Origin: Saccopteryx bilineata
Taxonomy: Eukaryota; Chordata; Mammalia; Chiroptera; Emballonuridae
Assembly: GCF_036850765.1 (NCBI RefSeq)
Contig: NC_089490.1
Location: 130,662,522-130,726,521, forward strand
DNA: 64,000 bases
Direction: 5' to 3'
The notes beneath the pieces are model-generated. The model worked only from the letters and a program-made list of their open reading frames with translations. It searched no databases and was not told the origin of the DNA. The position numbers were made by a program, and so were the translations under genes. Positions 25,557 through 37,399 of this stretch are shown one piece after another. Each line of letters begins with the position of its first letter. Position 1 is the stretch's first letter.

Positions 25557-26255
25557 ATAAAAGAAAACTTTTGAATTAATGTTTGTTAATTCAAACATCT
25601 GAAAGTATGTTTTTGACCAACATTTTATTGAAGTATTTCTGAGAAGTTAGGTTTCTTACATCACATATGACTTAATATTCAGAATCTATAAATGCCTATC
25701 AAGCAATCACAATATTCTTTGCAGCTTTTTCTAACCCCCATGTCCCTTTCCAAAAGATTTTAGAAAGGGAGAAATGAATCAGAAAACTGATAGGATGTTG
25801 TAGGTCCAAGTATGTGTTTGTCTTTTCTCTGTAATAATAGTAGTATTTTATTTTGAAAATAAAATTTCAGAGAGGATAAAGTAATATAAACCCAGTTACA
25901 ACCATTTGTCTTTTAAATGAAGTATATGGCTGTTTTATGATAAGTATATTGCAACATTAAGAATTTATATTTTTACTTGAGCCATATAAAGAATAGTTAA
26001 ATAATATTATTTTGGTGGATTGATAAACAAAATTTTCTGAGCTTAAATGTAGATATGCTAAAACTGGTAAGCACTTTTAGATAATCATTTATACTTGCCA
26101 TTTTAATTGTTGAAGACTGACTAACATGGGTCTTCCCTGCACACCCCTCATGGCCAGCTTGCCCTTCTGCTGTGACATCTGCCTGCTTGCCCAGGGAAAC
26201 ACAGCCCTATTTCCCTAGATTTGATGTTTATAGTTGTATATGGAATAGTGAGACA
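25557..26255. other. Unassigned AT-rich sequence
   Basis: No gene, RNA or repeat was recognised across this stretch. Confidence 0.4.
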
Positions 26256-26270
26256 TGCCAGGCACAATCT

Positions 26271-26673
26271 TTTTTTTTATAAATAAATTTTTATTTCAAT
26301 GGGGTGACATCAATAAATCAGGGTACATATATTCAAAGAAAACATGTCCAGGTTATCTTGTCATTCAATTCTGTTGCATACCCATCACCCAAAGAGAGAT
26401 TGTCCTCCATCACCTTCTATCTAGTTTTCTTTGTACCCCTTCCCATCCCCCTCCCCCTCTTTCTCCTTCCCTCCCCCTGCCCCCCGTAACCACCACACTC
26501 TTGTCCATGTCTCTTAGTCTCGTTTTTATGTCCCACCAGTGTATGGAATCCTGCAGTTCTTGTTTTTTTTCTGATTTACTTATTTCACTCCGTATAATGT
26601 TATCAAGATCCCACCATTTGTTGTAAGTGATCTGATGTCATCATTTCTTATGGCTGAATAGTATACCATGGTG
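26271..26673 (-). mobile_element. 5'-truncated L1 (3'UTR and ORF2 end)
   Basis: Starts with reversed A tail 'ttttttttataaata', then 'caatggggtgacatc' and the C-rich 3'UTR, and ends in the ORF2 C-terminus. The duplication TGCCAGGCACAATCT / TGCCAGGCACAGTCT (26256-26270 and 26674-26688) has one mismatch. Confidence 0.9.
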
Positions 26674-26688
26674 TGCCAGGCACAGTCT

Positions 26689-26999
26689 CGACTGCTTTGG
26701 ACAATTTCCATATGCTTCTTGTGCAAGAGTGAGTAAAGTAGGGGTGGGGAGGGAGGCATTTTATCAACAAGCTTTTAAAGTACAACACTTCTGCAATCTC
26801 TCTTTAATAGATTTTTGGTAAGGATAACCACTGATCCAGGTTCTAACCTATAGATTACTCTAGAGCAGGTGTATGTATGTGTGTATGAAATTCCACAAGA
26901 CATCATAACATGTTCATATGCTTAATATTTGCTTAGTTTACCCACCTACTTACAAATTTTATTATTTTCCATTTTGTCCTATATCTGCAAGATTTATCT
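26689..26999. other. Unassigned sequence
   Basis: Contains a short GTATGT-type stretch but no recognisable gene or repeat. Confidence 0.35.
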
Positions 27000-27378
27000 A
27001 GAATCATGTCTTTCTGTTTGAGAATCACTGTTTAGTATTTCCTTTAATGTAGTTTTATAGGTGATGACTTCTCTATTTGTTTTAGCCTAAAGATATTTTT
27101 ACTTCAGCTTAATGCTGTATAGTATTTTCACTAGCATAGAAATCAATTCGTTTCTTTTAGTGCATTGAAGGCATCACTGAATTTTTTTTCCTGATTATTA
27201 CTCATTTGAAATTAGTATCTCTTTTTGGCAGCTTTTAAGACTGTCTTTTTATATGTGGTTTTGTAAAGTTTTGCTATAATATGTATGGTGGGTTACTTTG
27301 TGTTTTTCATGCTTGGACTTCTTAATTTCACGGATGATGTCTTTCATCAGTTTTGGAAAACTCACAGCCATTATCTTT
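27000..27378 (-). repeat. Ancient HAL1/L1M ORF1-like fragment
   Basis: Text such as 'gatgatgtctttcatcagttttggaaaactcacagccattat' and 'gctataatatgtatggtggg' matches the order I remember for HAL1/L1M elements read in reverse. It is diverged. Confidence 0.55.
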
Positions 27379-27382
27379 TTCT

Positions 27383-27510
27383 TAAGTGAGAGGAGAAGAG
27401 ATAAACAGACTCCTGCATGCACCCCAACCAGGATCACCTAGCAACCCCCTTCTGGGTCTGATTCTCGAATCAACCAACCTGTTTTTAGCACCTGAGGCTG
27501 AGCTTTTGGC
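27383..27510 (-). repeat. SINE family A fragment (second half only)
   Basis: 'agtgagaggagaagagataaacagactcctgcatgcacc' is the reversed end of family A. The tRNA-like head is missing. Confidence 0.65.
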
Positions 27511-27729
27511 AAGCAGGGACCATTTTATGCATTTTCCCCATATGCACATATGTACTACCACTCACCCTCTACCCAAAATTCTAACTCAGAGATGAGATGT
27601 AAATAAACACAATTATATATTTGCTCACTTGATATTATAAATTCCAGAGTAAATTAACAGAAACAATTGGTTTTATTCTGTATTAAAATAAAATATAGTA
27701 AAAGCTGGTTAGAAAAAAATAAGTACATG

Positions 27730-30700
27730 TCAATAATAACAAATGTAAATGGATTAAATGCTCTAATCAAAAGATATAAGGTAGCTGCATAGATAAGAAA
27801 ATAGAACCCATACATATGCTGTTACAAAAAACCCACCTCAGAACAAAAGATACACATAGACTGAAAGTGAAGGGATGGAAAAAAGTATTTCACACAAATG
27901 GAAGTGAAAAAAAAAAAGCTGGGGTAGCAATACCTATATCTGACAAAATAACCTTTAAAACAAAGGCTATAGTAAGGGATAAAGGTCACCACATATTGAT
28001 AAAAGGAGCAAACCAACAGGAGGATATAACCATTGTAAATATTTATGCACCTAATATAGGAGCACCTAAATATATAAAGCAGATTTTGATGGACATAAAG
28101 GGAGAGATCAACAACAATAGTATAATTATAGAGGATTTTAATACCCCACTAACATCAATGGGTAGATCCTCACGAAAGAAAATTAACAAAGAAACAGCAG
28201 CCTTAAATGACACACTAGATCAACTGGATTTAATTGATATCTTCAGAACCTTTCACCCTAAAGCAGCAGAATATACATTCTTTTCAAGTGTTCATGGTAC
28301 ATTGTCTAGGATAGACCACATGTTAGGACACAAAACAAGTCTAAATAAATTTAAGAAGACTGAAATCATATCAAGCATCTTCTTGGATCACAATGGCATG
28401 AAACTAGAAATCAACTACAGTAGAAAAACTGAAAAACATTAAAACACTCGGAGGCTAAATAGCATGCTATTAAATAACAAATGGGTTAACTAAGAGATCA
28501 AGGAAGAAATAAAAAATTTCCTTGAAGCAAATGAAATTGAACATACAACAACTCAAAATTTATGGGACACAGCAAAAAGCAGTCTTGAGAGGGAATTTCA
28601 TAGCATTACAGACATATGTTAAGAAGCAAAAAAAAAAAAAGCTTAAATAAACAACAACTTAATACTGCATCTAAAAGAACTAGAAAAAGAACAACAAATA
28701 AAGCTCAGAGGGAGTAGAAGGAAGAAAATAATAAAGATCAGAGTGGAAATATATGACTTAGAGGCTAAAAAAATAATACAAAAGATCAATGAAACCAAGA
28801 GCTGGTTCTTTGAAAAGGTAAACAAGATTGATGAACCTTTAACCAGACTCATAAAAAAAGAGAGAGGACTCAAAAAATTATAAACAAAAATGGAAAAGTA
28901 ACAACTGACACCACAGAAATGCAAAGGATTGTAAGAAAATACTATATAGTTCTAGATGCCAAAAATTTGGACAACCTAGGTGAAATTAATAAATTCCTAG
29001 AAACATACAATCTTCCAAAACTCAATCTGGAAGAATCAGAAAACCTAAACAGACCAATTACAACTAATGAAATTGAAACAGTTATCACAAAACTCCCAAC
29101 AAACAAAAGTCCTGGACCAGATGGCTTCCCAGGCAAATTTTACCAAATAGTCAAAGAAGAACTAACACCTATCTTTCACAAGCTATTTCAAAAAATTCAA
29201 GAGGAGGAAAGACTCCCAAGCTCCTTTTATGAGGCAAGCATTATCCTCATTCCAAAACCAGGTAAAGACACTACAAAGAAAGAAAACTATAGACCAATAT
29301 CCCTGATGAACACAGATACTAAAATTCTCAACAAAATATTAACAAATCAGATCCAGCAATACATTAAAAAAGTCGTACATCATTATCAAGTGGGATTTAT
29401 TCCAGGGAGGCAAGGCTGGTACAATATTTGCAAACCAATCAATGTGACTTATCATATAAACAAGAGGAAGGATAAAAATTACATGATTATATCAATAGAT
29501 GCAGAATAAGCATTTGATAAAATCCAGCACCCATTTATGATCAAAACTCTCAGCAAAGTGAGAATACAGGGAATATACCTCAACATGATAAAGGCCAACT
29601 ATGACAAACCCACTGCCAACATCATACTCAATGGGCAGAAATTAAAAGCAATCCCCTTAAGACCAGGAACAAGGCAAGGGTTCCCCCTTTCACCACTCTT
29701 ATTCAACATAATTCTAGAAGTCCTAGCCACAGCAATCAGACAAGATGAAAAAATAAAAAGCATCCAAATTGGAAAAGAAGTAAAACTATCATTATTTGCT
29801 GATGACATGATACTGTACATAGGAAACCCTAAAGTCTCAAAAAACTACTAGACCTGAGAAATGAATTCAGCAAGGTGGCAGGATAAAAAATTAATATTCA
29901 GAAATCAGTGGCACTTTTATACACCAACAGTAAACTGTCTGACAGATAAATTATGTAAAAAATTCCCTTCACTATTGCAACAACAACAAAAATAAAGTAC
30001 CTAGGAGTAATTTAACCCAGGAGGTAAAAGACTTATACTCAGAAAATGATAAGATGTTGAAAAAAGAAATCAAGGAAGATATCGATACAAACAAGTGGAA
30101 CTATATACCATGTTCATGGATAGGAAGAAAAGACATCATTAAAATGTCTATATTACCCAAAGCAATCTATTAGTTCAATGCAATTTATATTAAAATATCA
30201 ATGACATACATCAAAGATATAGAACAAATATTTCAAAAATTTATATGAAACCAGAAAAGAACATGAATAGCCTCAGCAATCTTTAAAATGAAGAAGAAAG
30301 TGGGAGGTATCACACTTCCTGATATCAAGTTATACTACAAGGCCATTGTACTCAAAACAGCTTGGTACTGGCATAGGATAGGCACACAAATCAATAAAAC
30401 AGAAAAAAGAACCAGAAATAGACCCACCCCTTTATGGTCAATTGATATTTGACAAAGAAGGCAAGAGCATACAGTGGAGTCAAGACAGTCTCTTTAATAA
30501 ATGTTGGGAAAATTGGACAAATACATGCAAAAAAAATGAAACTAGACCACCAACTTACACCATTCACAAAAATAAATTAAAAATGGATAAAAGACTTAAA
30601 TGTAAGTCATGAAACCATAAACATCTTGGAAGAAAACATAGGCAGTAAACTCTCTGATATCTTTTGTAGCAATATTTTTATGGATATATCTCCACAGGCA

Positions 30701-31860
30701 AGTGAAATAAAGGACAAAATAAATAAATGGGATTATATCAAACTAAAAAGCTTTTGCACAGCAAATGACACCATTAACAAAATAAAGGGACAGCCCACAC
30801 AATGGGAGAATATATTCGCCAACACATCTGATAAGGGGTTAATAATTAAAATTTATAAAGAACATCTAAAACTAAACACCAAGAATATAAATAATTCAAT
30901 TAAAAATGGGCAAAAGAACTGAATAGACACTTCTCCAAAGAGGACATACAGATGACCAATAGGCATATGAAAAAATGTTCAATATCACTAATCATCAGAG
31001 AAATGCAAATTAAAACCACAATGAGATACCACCTCACACTTGTCAGAATGGCACTTATTAACAAAACAACAATAAATTCTGGTGAGGGTATGGAGAAAAG
31101 GGAATCCTCCTGCACTGCTGGTGGGAATGTAAACTTGTACAATCACAGTGGAAAATAGTATGGAGTTTTCTCAAAAAATTAAAAATGGAACTGCCTTTTG
31201 ACCCAGCTATCCCACTTTTAGGAATACATTCTAAGAATAGCAAATCACTGATTCAAAAGAAGATATGCATTCTCATGTTTACTGCAGCATTGTTTACAAT
31301 AGCCAAAATCTGGAAACAGCCCAAATGTTCGTCAGTGGATGAGTGAATTAAAAAACAGTGGTACATATACACAATGGAATACTATGCGGCCATGAAAAAG
31401 AAGGAAATCTTTTTTTTTTGTGGCAGAGACAGAGAGTCAGAGAGAGTCAGAAAGAGGGACAGATAGGGACAGACAGACAGGAAGGGAGAGAGATGAGAAA
31501 CATTAATTCTTCGTGCAGTTCCTTAGTTGTTCATTGATTGATTTCTTATATGTGCCTTGACCGGGGTACTACAGTAAACCAAGTGACCCCTTGCTTGAGC
31601 CAGCAACCTTGGGCTCAAGCTGGTGAGCCTTGCTCAAACCAGATGAGCCTACTCTCAAGCTGGCAACCTTGGGGTCTCGAACCTGGGTCCTCCACATCCC
31701 AGTCAGACACTCTATCCTCTGCGCCACTGCCTTGTCAGGCAAGAAGGAAATCTTACCTTTTGTAACAGCATGGATGGTCTTGGAGATTATTATGCTTAGT
31801 AAAATAAGTCAGGCAGAGAAAGACAAATATCATATTATCTCACTTACATGTGGAATCTAA
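27730..31860 (+). pseudogene. L1 copy 4 ORF2, multiply broken
   Basis: Endonuclease frame 27816-28442 has QKTH in place of QETH (the catalytic Glu changed) and EDFNTPL in place of GDFNTPL. The RT frame 28919-29509 is followed by TAA in place of the lysine of AEKAFDK, then by 29537-29851 with [13 protein letters not shown]-terminal frame, 30626-30922, and pieces to 31158 follow, and a SINE C then splits the last exon-like end. Several frameshifts and stops make it non-functional. Confidence 0.85.
31412..31740 (-). mobile_element. SINE family C inserted in L1 copy 4
   Basis: Reversed head 'gacactctatcctctgcgccactgccttgtcaggc' at the right, reversed A tail at the left. The perfect duplication AAGAAGGAAATCTT lies at 31398-31411 and 31741-31754. 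Confidence 0.93.
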
Positions 31861-32169
31861 TGTACAAAGTGAACTGAGGAACGGAATAGAGGTAGAAGTG
31901 GGGTCACAGGGAGAAGAGGGACAGCTGTCAGAGGGAAGGAGAATGAGGGGATGGGATCAGAGAAGGTGAAGAGATTAGTGAAACTACACATACATAACAC
32001 ATAGATACAGATAACAGGACAGCAAATCCCAGAGGGAAGGGGAGAGGGTGGGGGGCTAAAGGGGTGTAATGGGGGAGACGAGGGTGGGAGGTGAGGGAGT
32101 TATATTGAGTGGGACACTTGAATTCATGTTAACACAATAAATTAAAATTAATAAAAATTAGAAAAAAGA

Positions 32170-33110
32170 AAAATCCACACACATAACATGGAATAAAATT
32201 TTCATAGGTGAAGAGATTTTAAATATGACACCAAATGTGTGATTGATAAATGGAAAAATTGTTTGCTGTGTGATTTTGTTAAAATGGTGAAAATTCAATC
32301 TATGAGATGGGGGAAAATATTCCTCAACTACATACATGTCTGATAGAAGACTTATACCTAGAATATACAAGGTAGTCTCTAACTAAAAAAAAAAAAAAAA
32401 AAAAAAAGCCAATTAGAAAATAGGCAAAGTACAAGATACACTGAAAAAAACATGCTGATAAAAGATGAAAAATTGTTTATCATCAATAGCTATTAAGTAA
32501 ATCCAAATTAAAACCACAATGAGACATCACTGCACATCTGTCAGAATGCCTAAAAAAAAAAATTAGTGATAACACCAAATGCTCATAAAGTTGCCGAGAA
32601 ACTGGATTGTTCATATGTTGCTGGTGGAGACAATAAATTGTTCAGCCACATTATAAAGGATATATCAGTTTCTTACAAAATTAGACATGCATTTACTATA
32701 CAATTCAGCAATTACATTTCTGGGTATTTATTCGAGAGAAGTGCAATTCTAATGCTCATACAAAAGCCTGTGTATAAAGTGTTCATAGCAGCTTTGTTCA
32801 TAATAGCTTCCAACTGGGAACAACCCAGATGTCCTTGGATAGGTGACTGATCAGAGAAACTGGTAAATCAATACTATGAAATACCATTTGACAATAAAAG
32901 AAACAGACTATTGATACACACCACCACTTGGATGAATCTGCAGAGAATTACGCGGAATGAAAAAAGCCAATTCTGAAAGGTTACATACTGTATAATTCTA
33001 TTTGTATAAAATAGTTGAGTTGACAAAAACAGAAACACAGAACAGATTAGTGATTGTCAGGACATAAGGGGTGTGATGGTGCTGTGAGGAACCAGGTGTG
33101 GCCTGTAAAA
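32170..33110 (+). repeat. Older L1 (L1M-like) 3' fragment
   Basis: Diverged ORF2 end: 'aaaccacaatgagacatcactgcacatctgtcagaatg', 'ttcatagcagctttgttcataatag' and 'gggaacaacccagatgtcc' occur in the normal L1 order. No readable ORF. Confidence 0.75.
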
Positions 33111-33211
33111 AATTAACATAAATATAAACACAGCCACTTCACAGCAGAGCCAGAGCTGCCACCCCACAAGAACTACCTTGCAGGTCTTGGGCCTCAAACC
33201 TTTGGAATGTT

Positions 33212-33561
33212 GCCTGACCAGGCAGTGGTACAGTGGATAGAGTGTTGGCCTGGTAAACTGAGGACCCGGGATTGAAACTTTGAGGTTGCTGGCTTGAGTG
33301 AGGGCTTGCCAGCTTGAGCGTGGGGTCGCAGGCTTGAGTGTGGGATCATAGATATGACCCTGTGGTCTCTGACTTGAGCCTAAAGGTCACTAACTTAAAG
33401 CCCAAGGTTGCTGGCTTGAGCAAGGGGTCAGTGGCTCGGCTGGAGCCGCCTGGTCAAGGCACAAATGAGAAGCAATCAATGAACTAAAGTGCTGCAACAA
33501 AAAATTGATGCTTCTCACCTCTCTCCCTTCCTGTCTGTCTGTTCCTACTGTCTGTCTCTCT

Positions 33562-33608
<47 letters not shown>
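33212..33608 (+). mobile_element. SINE family C with (AC)n tail
   Basis: Head 'tgcctgaccaggcagtggtacag'; the body repeats the 'ggcttgagtgtggg' module more often than other copies; the tail ends in an (AC)n run at 33564-33607. The duplication CTTTGGAATGTT / CTTTGGGATGTT (33200-33211 and 33609-33620) has one mismatch. Confidence 0.88.
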
Positions 33609-33620
33609 CTTTGGGATGTT

Positions 33621-34523
33621 AAAACTTGGCAAGAATAACCTTGGGGCAGGGCCTAAGCAACACTGTGTTTTCAAAGAACCGATGACAACAATAACCAGAA
33701 AGCACTCCTTATGACTACTGGATTGAAATTAACATTGTTTGGAATTAGCTCCCTATATTATGTTATCTGCACCAAAAGAAATCCCTTTCTTCTATGATGT
33801 AATTATCCCCCTCCATTTCTCATAAATACTCATTGCCTTCACCTCTTAATTGAAACATTGTTTGGGTTCCTGCCTGAATTAGTGCTTCCTAAAGAGCTAT
33901 AATGTTCTGATTTTAAAAAGGCAAAAGATTTATACGATATGAAGAGAAACAAGAGTATGCGATGTTCTGATTTTAAATAAATGCTTGTGGCTTCTCACTT
34001 TGGCCTTTCATTTTTAGATTCCCGGGCCATGAAGGGCAACATAAAGTATTCTTGGGATGCAAGTATTTTGTGTCTTGTGAGTATGGATGTCAACATGCTA
34101 TTGCAAAGTGTGACCATTGGTGGACACTGGGATCTGTTTCTTCATTCTCACAGCTGCGTTGCATCTACAATGATCTCAAAATGCAGTTGTTATTTTAAAA
34201 TACATCACATGTAGCAGGTGCAGTCAGAATGCCTTTGTCATAAGATTGTAACCATTTTGAGATGATGGGCTTTCTTTAGAATATTTCATGAATGAGAACC
34301 CTTATACATCTGCTGCTGGTCATTATTCTGATTTTCACAGAGAGCTCATTCTCAACAGACATGTAGGGATGGTACTGAGTGGAATCCATGAGCGGACCGC
34401 CATCATGCCTTCCTAATTCTCTGAACTTTATATTTGGGATTCCTTTGGTAATGTTGTGAGCTGTACAGTGGTTGAGCTGGTGTCTCGTGGCTCTAAACTC
34501 ACACAGGTATCTGTCAGCTCTGT
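33621..34523. other. Unassigned sequence, possible old LTR remnants
   Basis: No gene seen. ATGTTCTGATTTTAAA occurs at about 33902 and 33962, about 60 bp apart, and an AATAAA-like site follows the second copy. This could be an old LTR, but no family was recognised. Confidence 0.35.
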
Positions 34524-34818
34524 TTTTTTTAAAAATTAATTAATTAATTTTAATGGGCAACATTGATAAATCAGGGTACATATGTTCAGAGAAAACATCT
34601 CCAGATTATTTTGACATTTGATTATGTTGCATACCCCTCACCTAAAGTCAAATTGTCTTCCATCATCTTCTATCTGGTTTTCTTTGTGCCCCTCCCTGCC
34701 CCTACCCCCTACCTCTTCTCCCCCCCCCCATCCCATCACATTCTTGTCTATGTCTCTGAGTCTCATTTTTATGTCCCATCTATGTATGTAATCATATAGT
34801 TCTTAGTTTTTGACGCAC
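34524..34818 (-). mobile_element. 5'-truncated L1 3'UTR fragment
   Basis: Same sequence as the 3' end of copy 3 read in reverse: 'aattaattaattttaatgggcaac', 'ttgattatgttgcatacccctc', then C-rich. It lacks nearly all ORF2. Confidence 0.88.
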
Positions 34819-35507
34819 TGCTGGGAGTATGCAGACCCTGTTTATGCTTTGCATGCAGATTGCTAATTAGGCTTGGCCACCTCGGTGGCTCAGACAGGTA
34901 GGCTGCCGGCTGATGCTGGGAAGCACACCAGTGCTTTCTTTTTCATTTCTGTTTGTTTTCTGTTCTTGCTCATTTGATCCTGACAATGTTTTTTCATCCT
35001 GCTGTGGCTGCTGACTGGGTCAACAGCAATGAATCAGGCTGAGTTAGAATTCTGCATAACCAGTGTTCCCTGGGGGACAGCAGAACCCCAACCCCTAGCA
35101 ATGCCCCCATCGCAGAAGCAAGAAGTCTAAGTGTTTTTCCTGGGGCCACTCCTCTAGGCCACCAGTTTTAACAACTCCAGCAGGAAGGTTATAACTGCTT
35201 CCATGTGCCTTGCCCTCCTTCAAGAGCTAGTTAATAATGCCTTGTAATACATTCTTTTTTTGAAATAATGGGAGTGTTGTGTGTTTCCTGCTGGCAGCCT
35301 GACTGGAGTGATGTGACACTTGCCTTTAAATTTAAGAAAACATCGCAGTGCACTTCATTTTATCTTTGCTGGGCCCACTGTCTGGACGACCAGCTGTTGG
35401 CCTCTAGCATCAGTGTTCTTAGATGAGAGTCCCACATGCATGAAGGCCACCCCTTAGTGCTGTGAGTGATTAACCAGCAAAACAACTGCTGTCTCTGAGG
35501 CTGAGTC
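34819..35507. other. Unassigned unique sequence
   Basis: No gene, RNA or repeat was recognised before the ERV. Confidence 0.4.
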
Positions 35508-35512
35508 CCCAC

Positions 35513-35897
35513 TGTTGTGGTTAGCCCATAAGTAATGGAACTAGAGCCCAAATTGATTAGGAATTTGGAGAGCTTTTATTCTCCAGCCGGTGGTCTGTTC
35601 GCTGTGCGGGGAAGCAATGAACAGCAATGAGCTCAGAGGGAGAGGGGTATATATAGACAAAACCACAAGGTTACAGTTACTTCAGCATGTTTGTACAATA
35701 TTTTTGCAAAAGCACACACTGTTCTAAGATAATAAACCTCCTTCCTGCAATATCTGCAGGGCTGACGCACAAGGAACACATCCTGCCTCTGTTGGTAAGA
35801 TTAGGAATTCTGAGGCCAAGAGAATTTTCTACTTTATCTGTAGCTATAAGCTAAATTGGGTCAGGGGTCCTCCCCAGCATGGGCTGGTACGCCAGCA
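35513..35897 (-). repeat. 3' LTR of gamma-type ERV
   Basis: On the minus strand it begins TGCTGGCG after the purine tract and ends ACCACAACA. It contains TATATATA (near 35650) and an AATAAA polyadenylation signal (near 35575-35580), in the order expected for U3-R. Confidence 0.88.
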
Positions 35898-36439
35898 CAT
35901 TCCCCACTGGTTTTATAGGGGAAACAAATAATTGTTTCCTTATCGGTATGAACGGGCTGATAATGTGCCCCTAATACTAGAAACTTTATGGCTTGAATTC
36001 TTTTTCGTACATACTGTAAAATACACGGACCAATGTTGGCCTCTACTGTAAGTAAAATGAGGGGTCCAGTTAGAGCAGTAAGTAACATAGTGAGTTAAGG
36101 GGATGAAGAGAATAAATTCTTATACTAATTTCTTTCTGCCTTGTGTTTTTCTTCTCTGTACAAACCTCCTACAACCTGTACAAACCTTCTGCAACTTATA
36201 TAAACCTTTAAGTTTTATAAACTTTCTTAACTATTCAGAAATAACTGACTTTTATAAAAACTTACTTTCTTCCTTTTTCGTTTAAGAGTATTTCTATACC
36301 TTTATACCTTGTAGCTTCCCTTCTAGCAAAGGGACTTATGTCTTTTTTCTGTATGACTCCTAGCAGTATCAACTCTTAAGACAACTTGCTCTGGCTTTCC
36401 TTTGACCTCAGTTTCCCTCACTCTTTAAGTCTAATTAAA

Positions 36440-36720
36440 AGGAGGTCCTCAGTGAGTTTCTTCAGGTATTAGCCATGCGTAGACCAGCCAGCTTCTGGTC
36501 TGTGGCTGGAGCAGGGCATGCTGTCCTTCTTAGGGTCAATTCACAGGGATTGGAGGGGTCAGTCTCCGATGTCTACGAGGGTGTCTTTGCTGGGACTGCA
36601 GGCTTCAGCTGGCTGTGGTGGACCTGTCCATGTGGAAGTCAGACCTTGTGTGGTGTACTTCTTTACCTAGACTGAGTCTACAGGCTGGAAGGGATGTACT
36701 AGATCCCCTGGCAGTGCTGG
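36440..36720 (-). pseudogene. ERV integrase C-terminus remnant (tentative)
   Basis: The minus strand shows degraded text resembling the region after the integrase core (a VKKYTTQGLTSTW-like stretch around 36650). Stops are frequent. The env start expected downstream was not seen. Confidence 0.45.
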
Positions 36721-36829
36721 AGGTGCCTCTCAGTCTTTTGAACAGCCTGCTGAGTAATCTGTAGACCCTGTAAGTACTTAAGGAAGGAATGGTTACTTAA
36801 CATAGCTTTTATTTCTTCTCCAAGTTTTG

Positions 36830-37065
36830 GTAGGAAGGGAGGGGGGTCTTCCAAACAATATCTTAAAAGGAGTGAATTCTTCCCTGTAGGGGGTGTACTT
36901 TGCCCTAAGGAGAGCTAAGGTGGGCTACTTTTCACCGGTTTTAAAACAAATTTGGTTAAAGTTTCCTTTAGGATCTGATTCATGCATTCTACCTGCCCTG
37001 AACTTTGGGGCCTGTAGGCATAATGTAATTTCCAATTAATATGGAGTGCCTTTCCTATCTGTCAA
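36830..37065 (-). pseudogene. ERV integrase core remnant
   Basis: The minus-strand translation contains the gammaretroviral integrase signature around a glutamine-rich 'Q..GQVE.MN' block, followed by a 'TLTKF' and a 'FTPFEILFGRPP' segment. Integrase joins viral DNA to the host chromosome. There are stops and no complete domain. Confidence 0.75.
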
Positions 37066-37229
37066 TTATTTTAGTAAAATCTATTTGGGCACAGATTAAA
37101 CACTCGGACATTTTGCCTTCTATAATAGATTCTTAGTCTGTCTTTTCAAATTGGTTGCAAAAAACCTTTGCCAACAAGGATTCTAGTAAAGTTTAAAAAA
37201 TTTCCTAAAAACCCACTGGTTTTAGGGTT

Positions 37230-37350
37230 ACCTTATTGGTAGTATCATCAGCTGCTTGGTTTTTCTCGAGTTTCTATGGAGTCCTTCCTTTTTGGTGCTC
37301 TGGAGAGTGGATGAAGGCCACTATTTCAGGGGAGCAGTCTCCTATATTCT
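37230..37350 (-). pseudogene. ERV RNase H end remnant
   Basis: A short stretch resembles the C-terminal part of retroviral RNase H (IHSPEHQKG-like, then a QAADDTTNK-like run) with an internal stop. Its position just upstream of the integrase remnant is as expected for pol. Confidence 0.55.
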
Positions 37351-37399
37351 CCAGGGTGAGGGTTTGAACCTCACCTTTGTTAGTTCTTAAGCCTTCTCC

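Larger units (their letters stand above)
27719..32157 (+). mobile_element. L1 copy 4, 5'-truncated at the ORF2 start, interrupted by SINE C
   Basis: Begins just after the ORF2 start codon region and runs through endonuclease, RT and C-terminus to a G-rich 3'UTR ('ggggctaaaggggtgtaatggggg') and an A-rich end. The weak, A-rich repeat TTAGAAAAAA (27709-27718 and 32158-32167) is a possible target-site duplication. The 3'UTR differs in sequence from that of copies 1 and 3, so this is another subfamily. Confidence 0.88.

Noticed and set aside
36475..36675. Possible env start after integrase
   Set aside because: The open frame is short and on the opposite strand to the provirus; no signal peptide or envelope motif was seen.
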